Shown: positions 15,866 through 23,474 of the stretch, piece by piece
How positions within the stretch are numbered: position 1 is the first letter of the stretch
Layout: each line of letters opens with the position of its first letter
From: an uncultured Prevotella sp.
GTDB lineage: Bacteria; Bacteroidota; Bacteroidia; Bacteroidales; Bacteroidaceae
DNA: 32,074 bases
Assembly: GCA_900547005.1 (NCBI GenBank)
Contig: URER01000028.1
Location: 1-32,074, forward strand
Reading direction: 5' to 3'
Made by a program: the position numbers and the translations under genes
Notes under the pieces: model-generated
Told to the model about the DNA's origin: nothing
The model's database searches: none
What the model saw: the letters and a program-made list of their open reading frames with translations, nothing else

Positions 15866-16582
15866 TCAGTCGTAATCAGACACCACGGAATTGATGAAAT
15901 CATTCATAGGCTTTGCTATCTCAAACATACGCGCCGTCTCTTCGAGCCAACAGTCGCTATCAAAAAATTCGTCTGCCACACGATGCCAGCAGGCATAATC
16001 TTTCATCCGTAGATATTCAATATGTTCATAATCACGTGGAAAATCTTTCGGACAAGTTTTCAACGCAGCCAAACCGAATCCTTTTTCGGAGAAAGTTTCA
16101 TCCTCATCTGTCATCAATCCCACATTTGGATAGCCATACAAACTTACGAATCGTTCATTATCAACACAGCGCAGCCACTCGTCTATATTGCCCATTATCT
16201 CGTTGCGGCAAGCCGTAAGAATGTTCGTTGGCAACCAGTAGGAACCGCACGAAAGGAAACATCGCCCGGGCTGTATATGAATATAATATCCGGCACGTAG
16301 ACTTTTTTTGCCTCTCTCACAGATATACGCACCGAAATGCCTCTTATACGGCGACTTATCTTCTGAGAAACGCACGTCACGATAGAATCTGTAACAACAG
16401 TCTTTCGGCTCAAGATGAGCTATGTTAGGGTCGAACTCGGCAATACGCCCTATCAGTTGAGCCACTCCCTTTTCGAAATCAGCCTTACACTCCAAGTACT
16501 CATCTTTGTGTGCAGCAAACCATTCACGATTATTGTTTGCCGCTACATCACGCAGAAATCCTAATATTTTCTTTACTTTCAT
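15866..16582 (-). CDS. DUF2461 family protein
   Basis: The 238 residues match the DUF2461 family: FLRDVAANNNREWFAAHKDEY at the N-terminus, then the highly conserved YRFYRDVRFSEDKSPYKRHF block, followed by AGYYIHIQPG and a C-terminal helical part. The family is widespread in Bacteroidota and has no established biochemical role. The gene begins 6 nt after the nth stop, so the two are almost certainly co-transcribed. That is at best a hint of a link to DNA repair. No signal peptide, so it is cytoplasmic. Confidence 0.9.
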   Translation of the reverse strand: MKVKKILGFLRDVAANNNREWFAAHKDEYLECKADFEKGVAQLIGRIAEFDPNIAHLEPKDCCYRFYRDVRFSEDKSPYKRHFGAYICERGKKSLRAGYYIHIQPGRCFLSCGSYWLPTNILTACRNEIMGNIDEWLRCVDNERFVSLYGYPNVGLMTDEDETFSEKGFGLAALKTCPKDFPRDYEHIEYLRMKDYACWHRVADEFFDSDCWLEETARMFEIAKPMNDFINSVVSDYD

Positions 16583-16588
16583 AATCCG

Positions 16589-17236
16589 TTATAACTTACT
16601 ACCCTCCAATATTTTAGGGCAAATATTGCCAAACTTGCATTTATCACATTTCGGTATACGGCTCGTACAAACATAACGCCCGTGCAACAGCAACCAATGA
16701 TGCGCTTTAGGCACCACATCCTCGGGAATATTGGCAATAAGACAACGCTCCACCTTATAAGGGGTATTTGCTGTCTTTGGCACAAGCCCCATACGATGGC
16801 TCACCCTGAAGACGTGCGTATCCACGGCCATTGTTGACTTACCAAACCATACAGCCTGTATCACGTTGGCCGTCTTGCGCCCTACTCCAGGCAGTTTCAC
16901 GAGTTCATCAAGTCCTTCAGGCACCTCACCGCCGTAATTAGCCACTATCATACGAGCCATTTCTACAAGGTGCTTCGCCTTTGAATTTGGATAAGACACG
17001 CTGCGTATGAATTCAAAAACATCCTCCGGCTCTGCTTTAGCCATTTCTTCTGGAGTCGGATAACGGCGGAACAATGCCGGCGTAACTTGATTTATGCGCT
17101 TGTCTGTACACTGTGCGCTGAGCAAAGTGGCACACAAAAGCTGAAAGGCAGTGCCGAATTCCAATTCTGTTGTAACTTCCGGCATCCGTTTTTGGAAGTA
17201 TTCTATAATATAATTATATCTTTCCTTGCGCGTCAT
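16589..17236 (-). CDS. nth: Endonuclease III (DNA glycosylase/AP lyase)
   Basis: Removes oxidised pyrimidines and cleaves the abasic site. The 215 residues match the family. The helix-hairpin-helix LPGVGRKTAN holds the catalytic Lys, VDTHVFRV holds the catalytic Asp, and LLSAQCTDKRIN is the conserved N-terminal block. The C-terminal 4Fe-4S loop has the exact spacing C-x6-C-x2-C-x5-C (CTSRIPKCDKCKFGNICP). It is the first gene of a two-gene unit with the DUF2461 gene. Confidence 0.97.
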   Translation of the reverse strand: MTRKERYNYIIEYFQKRMPEVTTELEFGTAFQLLCATLLSAQCTDKRINQVTPALFRRYPTPEEMAKAEPEDVFEFIRSVSYPNSKAKHLVEMARMIVANYGGEVPEGLDELVKLPGVGRKTANVIQAVWFGKSTMAVDTHVFRVSHRMGLVPKTANTPYKVERCLIANIPEDVVPKAHHWLLLHGRYVCTSRIPKCDKCKFGNICPKILEGSKL

Positions 17237-17260
17237 AGTTTAATTGTAACTAAACAAATA

Positions 17261-17336
17261 ATGGCGCAAACATTCACGAGCGGCATTCTACAAGATATAA
17301 GATATAGCCCATCTGATTCGTAAATATTTGCGCCAT
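17261..17336. repeat. 10-bp inverted repeat upstream of nth
   Basis: ATGGCGCAAA at 17261-17270 and TTTGCGCCAT at 17327-17336 are exact reverse complements, 56 nt apart, between nth and the OmpH-like gene. It could be paired regulator sites or chance; the inner sequence shows no further symmetry. Confidence 0.45.
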
Positions 17337-17369
17337 CATAGGATTCCTACAGGAAATCCATTGATATAA

Positions 17370-17960
17370 TTATTTCTTCATTCCCTTATAAGCCTTATTC
17401 AAGCCCTTCACTACCACATCGGTAATGTCGTTTGCCTTGTCGGCATAAAGGATATTATCGCCCTGCTTTGCAAGAATCATCGAGTATTTCTTGTCTTTAT
17501 TGAAAACATTCAGATAGTTGTGAATGCTGTCAGAGAGTGCTTTGTTATACTTTGCCACCTCGCTCTGATACTCAGCACCAAGACGTTGTTGCAGTCCATC
17601 GGCATCCTGTGCCTGCTTCTGAAGACTTGCCTGAATCTGCTGAGCCTGCTGCTGTGTGTACTTGTTAGACTGAATACCCTGCTGGAAGTTTGCCGCAGCC
17701 TGCTGCAAGCTCTGTTGCTTGCCTGCCAAAGTCTTCTGAATATTCTGCTCTTTCTGCTGCATCAGCTTTGTAACGTCCTTCCAATATGTATATTGACTCA
17801 TTATGGAATCCACCTCTACGTATGCTATTTTCTGCTCAGCCTTCGGAGCTTCTGCATTTGTAGCAGCCTTAGTGTCGTTCTGTTGTGGCTGGTTGTTGCA
17901 CGATGTGAAAGCACAAGCTACGAATGTAGCCACTGCCATAGTACTGATAATCTTTTTCAT
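17370..17960 (-). CDS. OmpH/Skp-like lipoprotein
   Basis: Resembles the OmpH (Skp) family of periplasmic chaperones that hold unfolded outer-membrane proteins. The N-terminus has an SPII signal with lipobox FTSC. After a low-complexity Gln/Ala/Asn linker comes KIAYVEVDSIMSQY, the typical first strand of the domain. A long Gln-rich coiled coil follows (about residues 60-145, KQQSLQQAAANFQQG and similar). The C-terminal strand region is YSMILAKQGDNILYADKANDITD. The 196 residues suit the family. Classical Skp is soluble, so lipid anchoring is a Bacteroidota variation. The 69-aa gene lies 62 nt upstream and may be on the same transcript. Confidence 0.88.
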   Translation of the reverse strand: MKKIISTMAVATFVACAFTSCNNQPQQNDTKAATNAEAPKAEQKIAYVEVDSIMSQYTYWKDVTKLMQQKEQNIQKTLAGKQQSLQQAAANFQQGIQSNKYTQQQAQQIQASLQKQAQDADGLQQRLGAEYQSEVAKYNKALSDSIHNYLNVFNKDKKYSMILAKQGDNILYADKANDITDVVVKGLNKAYKGMKK

Positions 17961-18022
17961 GTCTTATTTCTTTAATGTTTTTATATTCGCATTATTTAGA
18001 TATATACGCAGGTAGCGGATGT

Positions 18023-18232
18023 TTATCCGCGTCTTTCCTTCACCTTATTCTTATGGGCACGCGCCTCACGGTCTTGGTCAAGCACGCAATGAATGCCCAG
18101 TTTGCGCAGCGCAGGGTTGTCATGAATATGCTGAGAAGAAAACTTTCCGTTTTTTCTCGCAAACACCTTTACACAGAATAATGCCATTCCAATAGCAATT
18201 ATTAACACGGTCAATATTAATGTTTCTACCAT
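18023..18232 (-). CDS. Small membrane protein (69 aa)
   Basis: An N-terminal hydrophobic segment (about residues 3-23, LILTVLIIAIGMALFCVKVF) is followed by a basic cytoplasmic tail with NGKFSSQHIHDNPALRKLGI, CVLDQDREAR and a KNKVKER end. I recall conserved short Bacteroidota proteins of this layout (one helix, then K-N-G-K-F and a Q-D-x-E-A-R block), but no function is known. A good promoter at 18308-18338 and its own reading frame support that it is real. It is upstream of the OmpH-like gene. Confidence 0.8.
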   Translation of the reverse strand: MVETLILTVLIIAIGMALFCVKVFARKNGKFSSQHIHDNPALRKLGIHCVLDQDREARAHKNKVKERRG

Positions 18233-18307
18233 TTTTTATTATTTTTGCACTGCCAACAATCCCATAAACTCCACCATGAATGGTAAGCGCAAAAGGGATT
18301 CCGAATG

Positions 18308-18338
18308 CAAAGGTAGTGGAAAATGACCGAAGGACAAA
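18308..18338 (-). promoter_or_regulatory. Promoter of the 69-aa membrane protein gene
   Basis: On the minus strand TTTG (plus 18335-18338), 19-nt spacer, TACCTTTG (plus 18308-18315), matching the Bacteroidetes consensus. The leader would be about 70 nt. Confidence 0.68.
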
Positions 18339-18443
18339 ACAATTTCATTTGTTTTTACCTTAAAACATATCATTCGAGAGGCTTACAAGCATTAAAACAA
18401 CAAAAGAATAACGTTTTTTCAAATACAAAATACAATTAAAGCA

Positions 18444-19901
18444 ATGAGTACAACAGAATTGAAACCGGCTCGCGTGTTCGAGCAGTTCGCAAAGGTAAAC
18501 GCAATTCCCCGCCCGTCAAAGCACGAGGAAAAGATGATAGAGTTTCTGCAAGAGTTCGGAAAAGGCCACGGTCTGGAGACTATAACCGACGAGACAGGCA
18601 ACGTGCTGATACGCAAACCGGCCACTTCCGGATATGAGAACCGCAAGACCTTAATACTGCAAAGCCACATGGATATGGTATGCGAGAAGCTCGTAGATGT
18701 TGACTTCGACTTCCACAAAGATGCCATACAGACATACGTGGACGGCGAATGGATGGGTGCGAAGGGCACCACACTTGGAGCCGACGACGGTATCGGAGTG
18801 GCAATTGAGTTGGCTATCCTTGCCAGCGACGACATAGAGCACGGTCCGATAGAGTGCGTTTTCACACGCGACGAAGAAACAGGGCTTACCGGTGCAATGG
18901 GCATGAAAGCGGGATTCATGACCGGAGATATGCTCATAAATCTGGATTCTGAAGACGAGGGACAGATATTCGTATCGTGTGCAGGTGGTAAAAATACAAC
19001 CGCGACATTCTCTTTTGAAAAGGAGGACGCACCCGAAGGACTTTTCTTCATGCAGATTTCACTGAAAGGATTGAAGGGAGGACACTCCGGCGACGACATC
19101 AACAAGAAACGTGCGAATGCTATAAAGATACTTTCTCGATTCATGTATAACGCTCAGGAGCGTTACGGTGTGCGCCTTGCGAGTTTCAATGGCGGCAAGC
19201 TGCACAACGCGATTCCGAGAGACGGTGTAGTGGTATTTGCCGTTCCAACAGCAAACAAGGAAGACGTAAGAGTTGATTGGAACGTATTTGCGACTGAAAT
19301 AGAGGAAGAATATCACGTTACGGAGCAGAACATGGTGTTTGAAATGGGTAGCACAGATGCGCAAAAGGTATTACCTTTGGAAGTAAGCACCAAGCTGATA
19401 CAGGCTTTGCAGGCAATAGACAACGGTGTATTTGCCATGTGTCAGGACGAGGCTTTGGCATGGATGGTTGAGACTTCGACGAATACTGCAAGCGTCAACA
19501 CTTCTGACAATAATGTGGTTGTAGTAACTTCGCAGCGCAGTAACGTGATGAGCGCACTTGATAATCAGGCCAATACCGTAAAGGCCCTGTTCCAATTGGC
19601 AGGCGCAGAGGTCGTGCAAGGCGACGGTTATCCGGCATGGAAAATGAACGCAAACAGCGAATTGGCCAAAACAGCAGTAGAGACTTACAAGGAGTTGTTC
19701 GGCAAAGAGCCTAAAGTTTTGGGCATACACGCTGGCTTGGAATGTGGACTGTTCTCTGAGAAATACCCGCATCTCGATATGGTTTCATTCGGTCCGACAC
19801 TCAGGGGGGTACACTCTCCAGACGAGCGACTGCTCATTCCTACCGTTCAAATGGTATGGGACCATCTGCTCGCGATACTGAAGAATGCACCTAAGAAATA
19901 A
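18444..19901 (+). CDS. pepD: Aminoacyl-histidine dipeptidase (PepD, M20 family)
   Basis: A zinc metallopeptidase that cleaves Xaa-His and other dipeptides in the cytoplasm. The 485 residues match PepD. The metal-site motifs are in order: His75 in LQSHMDMV, GADDG at 112-116 (bridging Asp), the DEETG pair Glu144/Glu145, and GGHSGDDI at the start of the lid/dimerisation domain. Near the C-terminus GIHAGLECGLFSEK and GPTLRGVHSPDERL complete the site. The start is set by MSTTELKPARVFEQF, the usual N-terminus. No clear promoter was found in the 211-nt gap; a hairpin terminator follows. Confidence 0.97.
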   Translation: MSTTELKPARVFEQFAKVNAIPRPSKHEEKMIEFLQEFGKGHGLETITDETGNVLIRKPATSGYENRKTLILQSHMDMVCEKLVDVDFDFHKDAIQTYVDGEWMGAKGTTLGADDGIGVAIELAILASDDIEHGPIECVFTRDEETGLTGAMGMKAGFMTGDMLINLDSEDEGQIFVSCAGGKNTTATFSFEKEDAPEGLFFMQISLKGLKGGHSGDDINKKRANAIKILSRFMYNAQERYGVRLASFNGGKLHNAIPRDGVVVFAVPTANKEDVRVDWNVFATEIEEEYHVTEQNMVFEMGSTDAQKVLPLEVSTKLIQALQAIDNGVFAMCQDEALAWMVETSTNTASVNTSDNNVVVVTSQRSNVMSALDNQANTVKALFQLAGAEVVQGDGYPAWKMNANSELAKTAVETYKELFGKEPKVLGIHAGLECGLFSEKYPHLDMVSFGPTLRGVHSPDERLLIPTVQMVWDHLLAILKNAPKK

Positions 19902-19915
19902 AATAACGATACATG

Positions 19916-19964
19916 AAAGCATGAATGGTTCTGCAAAAAAAAACGGAATCATTCATGCTTTTAA
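19916..19964 (+). terminator. Hairpin terminator of pepD
   Basis: AAAGCATGAATG (19916-19927) pairs exactly with CATTCATGCTTT (19950-19961), extended by three more base pairs including one wobble. It is followed by a short TTTT. The loop is about 20 nt and contains a run of nine A, so it is less compact than a textbook terminator. Confidence 0.65.
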
Positions 19965-20026
19965 CGTTTATAGGAAGAAATTATAACGCCTATATTATAT
20001 ATAATAAGGTATAAAACAAGGAAATA

Positions 20027-20386
20027 ATGAAGAAAATTTCGATACTCGCATTAGCGTGTTGCGCCCTCCTAATCGTATCATGTGGCAAGAAGCATGAGGC
20101 AAAGTCGACTGTAAAAGAGTTTATCTCGACCAACTTCACCGATAATGATTATAGCATAGAAAGCTACACCGACATAGATTCCACCAACTACGTTACGCCC
20201 GAAGCGATAAAACTGATGCGTCAGAACATGGCACAAAGCAACGCATATAAGAAAGATATAGCGTATGCCGAAAAGCAAGGCAAACAGCTCATGTATATGA
20301 CTGTAACGATGGAAAAGGAAAACGAGGAGGTGAAATACACATTCTATCTCACACCCGACCTAAAGGAAGTCGTGGCATTCAAATAG
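20027..20386 (+). CDS. Small lipoprotein of unknown function (119 aa)
   Basis: An SPII signal with lipobox IVSC (MKKISILALACCALLIVSCG) directs lipid attachment. The mature part is a charged helix followed by DIDSTNYVTPEAIKLMRQNM and a beta region (LMYMTVTMEKEN, VKYTFYLTPDLKEVVAF). No family is recognised. It is alone between the pepD terminator and a convergent sigma factor gene, and an inverted repeat just after its stop (20404-20412 with 20432-20440) may end the transcript. Confidence 0.85.
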   Translation: MKKISILALACCALLIVSCGKKHEAKSTVKEFISTNFTDNDYSIESYTDIDSTNYVTPEAIKLMRQNMAQSNAYKKDIAYAEKQGKQLMYMTVTMEKENEEVKYTFYLTPDLKEVVAFK

Positions 20387-20410
20387 GAACGGCAACTACA
20401 TAGCAGTATG

Positions 20411-20938
20411 TCAGATTGCCATTTGCATACCGACATACTGTCTTACTGACTTTCTCGCTGCTCCTAAAAGGTTTTCTACGCTTTTATAATTGAGTTTCAG
20501 AGCATCGGAAATCTCTGAAACTTTCAGTCCATTGTATATGTTCATCTTGTATATCTCACGTTGCTTCGATGTGAGACGTGCTATTCCGCGTTCCAATATC
20601 TCATTTATTTCCTTTGCCGAATATATTGTTTCCACATCGTCAGCATCATTGCTGTTGCAATAAGGGGTGCGCAATAATCTGTGTTCATACTCCTCCACGG
20701 CCCTATGATGACGCCAGTAATCGTATATAAGATTACGTGCCACGTGCCAAACCAATGCGGGAAGCGTAACTTCCGTTATCATTCTTGTAGAACAAAGAAG
20801 TCGCTCGAAAACCGTTTGCACGATGTCTTCGGCAACATAAGAGTCGCCAATACGGCCACACACGAATAGAAAAATATCATTCCGGTGCTCCTTATAATAA
20901 TGACATATTATAGTATTGTTATTTTTTGTAAATGTCAT
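20411..20938 (-). CDS. ECF-type RNA polymerase sigma factor
   Basis: A 175-residue extracytoplasmic-function sigma factor. Region 2 is at about residues 10-80, with GDSYVAEDIVQTVFERLL and WHVARNLIYDYWRHH. A short linker follows, then region 4 with LTSKQREIYKMNIYNGLKVSEISDALKLNYKSVE split over the helix-turn-helix that reads the -35 element. It belongs to the broad FecI-like/SigW-type group of Bacteroidota. No FecR-type anti-sigma or TonB-dependent receptor gene is adjacent, which is unusual. It is divergent from htpG and convergent with a small lipoprotein gene; either could be linked to its regulation, but this is not shown. Confidence 0.93.
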   Translation of the reverse strand: MTFTKNNNTIICHYYKEHRNDIFLFVCGRIGDSYVAEDIVQTVFERLLCSTRMITEVTLPALVWHVARNLIYDYWRHHRAVEEYEHRLLRTPYCNSNDADDVETIYSAKEINEILERGIARLTSKQREIYKMNIYNGLKVSEISDALKLNYKSVENLLGAARKSVRQYVGMQMAI

Positions 20939-20967
20939 AAATATTAGTTCTTATAGTAGAGATATTG

Positions 20968-20975
20968 CAAATATA
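20968..20975 (-). promoter_or_regulatory. Candidate -7 element of the sigma factor gene
   Basis: TATATTTG on the minus strand fits TAnnTTTG; a weak TTTC lies at the -33 position with a 19-nt spacer. It is about 30 nt before the start codon. Confidence 0.45.
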
Positions 20976-21089
20976 GCACAAAAACATGAGATACGAAATA
21001 AATGACGCTGTTTTTTGCTTTTTTAATATTCTTTTTTGGCACGGTATTTGTAAACTCATTGTACAGAACATTAATAAACAAATACAGAT

Positions 21090-23147
21090 ATGCAAACAGG
21101 TAATATTGGGGTTACAACCGAGAACATATTCCCCGTCATCAAAAAGTTCTTGTATTCAGACCATGAAATCTTCTTGCGCGAGATGGTAAGCAACGCCGTC
21201 GATGCCACTCAGAAAATAAAGACTCTCGCACAGAAAGGCGATTTCAAAGGCGAATTGGGCGACATAACCGTACACGTGAGCCTCGACGAGAAGGCAAAGA
21301 CACTGACTATAAGCGACCACGGAATAGGTATGACAGAGGAAGAGATTGACAAATACATCAATCAGATTGCATTCTCGGGCGTAAGCGATTTCCTCGACAA
21401 ATACAAGGACAACGCCAACGCCATCATCGGACACTTCGGTCTGGGCTTTTACAGCTCATTCATGGTAAGTAATAAAGTGGAGATTATCACCAAGAGTTAC
21501 AAGGACGGAGCAAAGGCTGTGAAATGGAGCTGCGACGGAAGTCCGTCGTTCACCATCGAAGATGCTGACAAATCCGAACACGGAAGCGATATCATCCTGC
21601 ACATAGACGATGATTGCAAGGAGTTCTTGGAGAAGCACAAGATAGAAGAACTGCTGAACAAGTACTGCAAATTCATGGCCGTGCCTGTGGCTTTCGGCAA
21701 GAAGACAGAATGGAAAGACGGTAAGCAGACCGAAACCGATGAGGACAATATTATCAATAATGTAGAGCCGCTGTGGACAAAAACCCCAAGCACATTGAAA
21801 GATGAGGATTACAAGAGTTTCTACCGCACACTCTATCCGATGCAGGATGAGCCATTGTTCTGGATTCACTTGAATGTCGATTATCCGTTCAACCTAACAG
21901 GTATCCTGTATTTCCCACGTATAAAATCGAATATAGAACTCCAGCGCAACAAGATACAGCTCTATTGCAATCAGGTATTCGTAACCGATCAGGTAGAAGG
22001 AATCGTACCGGAGTTCCTCACACTGCTGCACGGTGTCATCGACTCACCGGATATTCCGCTTAACGTTAGCCGTTCATATCTGCAAAGCGATGCCAACGTG
22101 AAGAAAATCTCTACATATATCACAAAGAAAGTGGCAGACCGTCTGAACAGTATTTTCAAGGAAGACCGCAAAGACTACGAGGGCAAGTGGGACGACCTGA
22201 AGATTTTCATCAACTACGGTATGCTTTCGCAGGAGGACTTCTATGACCGCGCAAAGGATTTCGCGCTGCTTAAGGATGTAGACGGAAAGTACTTTACGTT
22301 TGACGAATACAAGACGCTGATAAAGGACAACCAGACTGACAAGGAAAGCCAGCTCGTTTATCTGTATGCGACAGACAAAGAGGAGCAATATACATATATT
22401 GAGGCTGCAAAGGCTAAAGGATATAGCGTACTGATGCTTGACGGCCAGCTCGACGTTCCTGTTGTCTCAATGCTCGAACAGAAGTTTGAAAAGAGCCGCT
22501 TCACCCGTGTCGATGCTGATATCGTTGACCGCCTGATAGTAAAGGAGGATGCAAAGAAGGCTGAACTGAGCGACGAGGAACGTGACAAATTGTCAGAAGT
22601 ATTCCGTTCGCAACTGCCATCATTGGATAAGACCGACTTTAATGTAGATATTCAGGCTCTCGGCGAATCTGCCCAGCCGGTTATTATAACTCAGAACGAG
22701 TATATGCGCCGCATGAAGGAGATGAGCCGCTATCAGGCAGGAATGAGCTTCTATGCTCAGATGCCGGATTCATACAGCATGGTTCTCAACTGCGAACATC
22801 CTTTGGTTAAGAAAGTATTGAGCGATGCGACCGCAAAGACCGAAGAAGAACTGAAGCCTGTTCTTGGTGAGATTCGAGGTCAGGAGGCCCGTCTGGCTGT
22901 GCTCCGCCAGGAACAGGACAAGAAAAAGCCGGAAGAAATCACACAGGAAGAGAAGGACGATTTACAGAATACGCAGAAGGCTATAGACGAACAGAAGAGC
23001 AAGAAGAACGCCATCATCGCCTCATACGCAAAGGACAACAACATCGTTCATCAGATTATCGACCTCGCTTTGTTGCAAAACGGTATGCTTAAGGGTGCTG
23101 CTCTCGACAGTTTCATCCGCCGCTCCGTAGAGATGATAAAGGAATAA
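21090..23147 (+). CDS. htpG: Chaperone HtpG (bacterial Hsp90)
   Basis: An ATP-dependent homodimeric chaperone of the cytoplasm. The 685 residues have the N-terminal GHKL ATPase domain: LREMVSNAVDA holds the ATP-site Asn in helix 1, DHGIGMT, and the lid motif GHFGLGFYSSFMVS. The middle domain contains LNVDYPFNLTGILYFPR and the catalytic-loop block NKIQLYCNQVFVTD..VPEFL followed by GVIDSPDIPLNVSRSYLQ. The C-terminal dimerisation part is charged, with a Lys/Glu-rich insertion (about residues 590-650) typical of Bacteroidetes HtpG. The start MQTGNIGVTTENIF is canonical. No clear promoter match in the 151-nt gap to the divergent sigma gene. Confidence 0.97.
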   Translation: MQTGNIGVTTENIFPVIKKFLYSDHEIFLREMVSNAVDATQKIKTLAQKGDFKGELGDITVHVSLDEKAKTLTISDHGIGMTEEEIDKYINQIAFSGVSDFLDKYKDNANAIIGHFGLGFYSSFMVSNKVEIITKSYKDGAKAVKWSCDGSPSFTIEDADKSEHGSDIILHIDDDCKEFLEKHKIEELLNKYCKFMAVPVAFGKKTEWKDGKQTETDEDNIINNVEPLWTKTPSTLKDEDYKSFYRTLYPMQDEPLFWIHLNVDYPFNLTGILYFPRIKSNIELQRNKIQLYCNQVFVTDQVEGIVPEFLTLLHGVIDSPDIPLNVSRSYLQSDANVKKISTYITKKVADRLNSIFKEDRKDYEGKWDDLKIFINYGMLSQEDFYDRAKDFALLKDVDGKYFTFDEYKTLIKDNQTDKESQLVYLYATDKEEQYTYIEAAKAKGYSVLMLDGQLDVPVVSMLEQKFEKSRFTRVDADIVDRLIVKEDAKKAELSDEERDKLSEVFRSQLPSLDKTDFNVDIQALGESAQPVIITQNEYMRRMKEMSRYQAGMSFYAQMPDSYSMVLNCEHPLVKKVLSDATAKTEEELKPVLGEIRGQEARLAVLRQEQDKKKPEEITQEEKDDLQNTQKAIDEQKSKKNAIIASYAKDNNIVHQIIDLALLQNGMLKGAALDSFIRRSVEMIKE

Positions 23148-23187
23148 CAAAATATTCTCTATACTTTATATAGGGAAAAAGCAAACT

Positions 23188-23238
23188 ATAAAAAGTAAAC
23201 GCCCGCAGGATAATATCCCACGGGCGTTTACTTTTTAT
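23188..23238. terminator. Strong bidirectional terminator between htpG and the 73-aa gene
   Basis: Arms 23188-23205 and 23221-23238 are perfect 18-nt reverse complements, with A-run on one side and T-run on the other. The loop can pair further through GGA (23208-23210) and TCC (23216-23218). It lies between convergent genes (htpG and the 73-aa gene) and can serve both. Confidence 0.9.
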
Positions 23239-23248
23239 ATTACAGATA

Positions 23249-23470
23249 TCAATCCCACAAGCTGTAATTATATTCTATGTACTCATCGTAATCGCTGAAT
23301 GGCTGATACCTTTCATATCGTATAGGTCTCTCGTATTCCCAAAAATCATCATAAGTCCTTATTTCCCTTGCACCAGACACTCCCGGATCGTTTTGTGAGG
23401 CACCATTAAACATTACTTCATCTGTTAAGGAAACCAATGTAACTTTCGGTTTTATATATTCTTTCTTCAT
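23249..23470 (-). CDS. 73-aa protein downstream of the ubiquitin-fusion gene
   Basis: It begins MKKEYIKPKVTLVSL, then a short Asn/Gly/Ser-rich hinge (FNGASQNDPGVSGARE), then an aromatic-acidic tail (TYDDFWEYERP, YERYQPFSDYDEYIEYNYSLWD). There is no signal peptide or membrane segment. Small Bacteroidota/Prevotella proteins with an MKKxYxxPxxxV start and a Gly/Asp hinge are common next to exported proteins, and their role is unknown. Its ATG is only 4 nt after the stop of the secreted ubiquitin-fusion gene, so the two share a transcript. Possible roles such as a partner, an export aid or a peptide precursor are speculation. Confidence 0.75.
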   Translation of the reverse strand: MKKEYIKPKVTLVSLTDEVMFNGASQNDPGVSGAREIRTYDDFWEYERPIRYERYQPFSDYDEYIEYNYSLWD

Positions 23471-23474
23471 AGCA

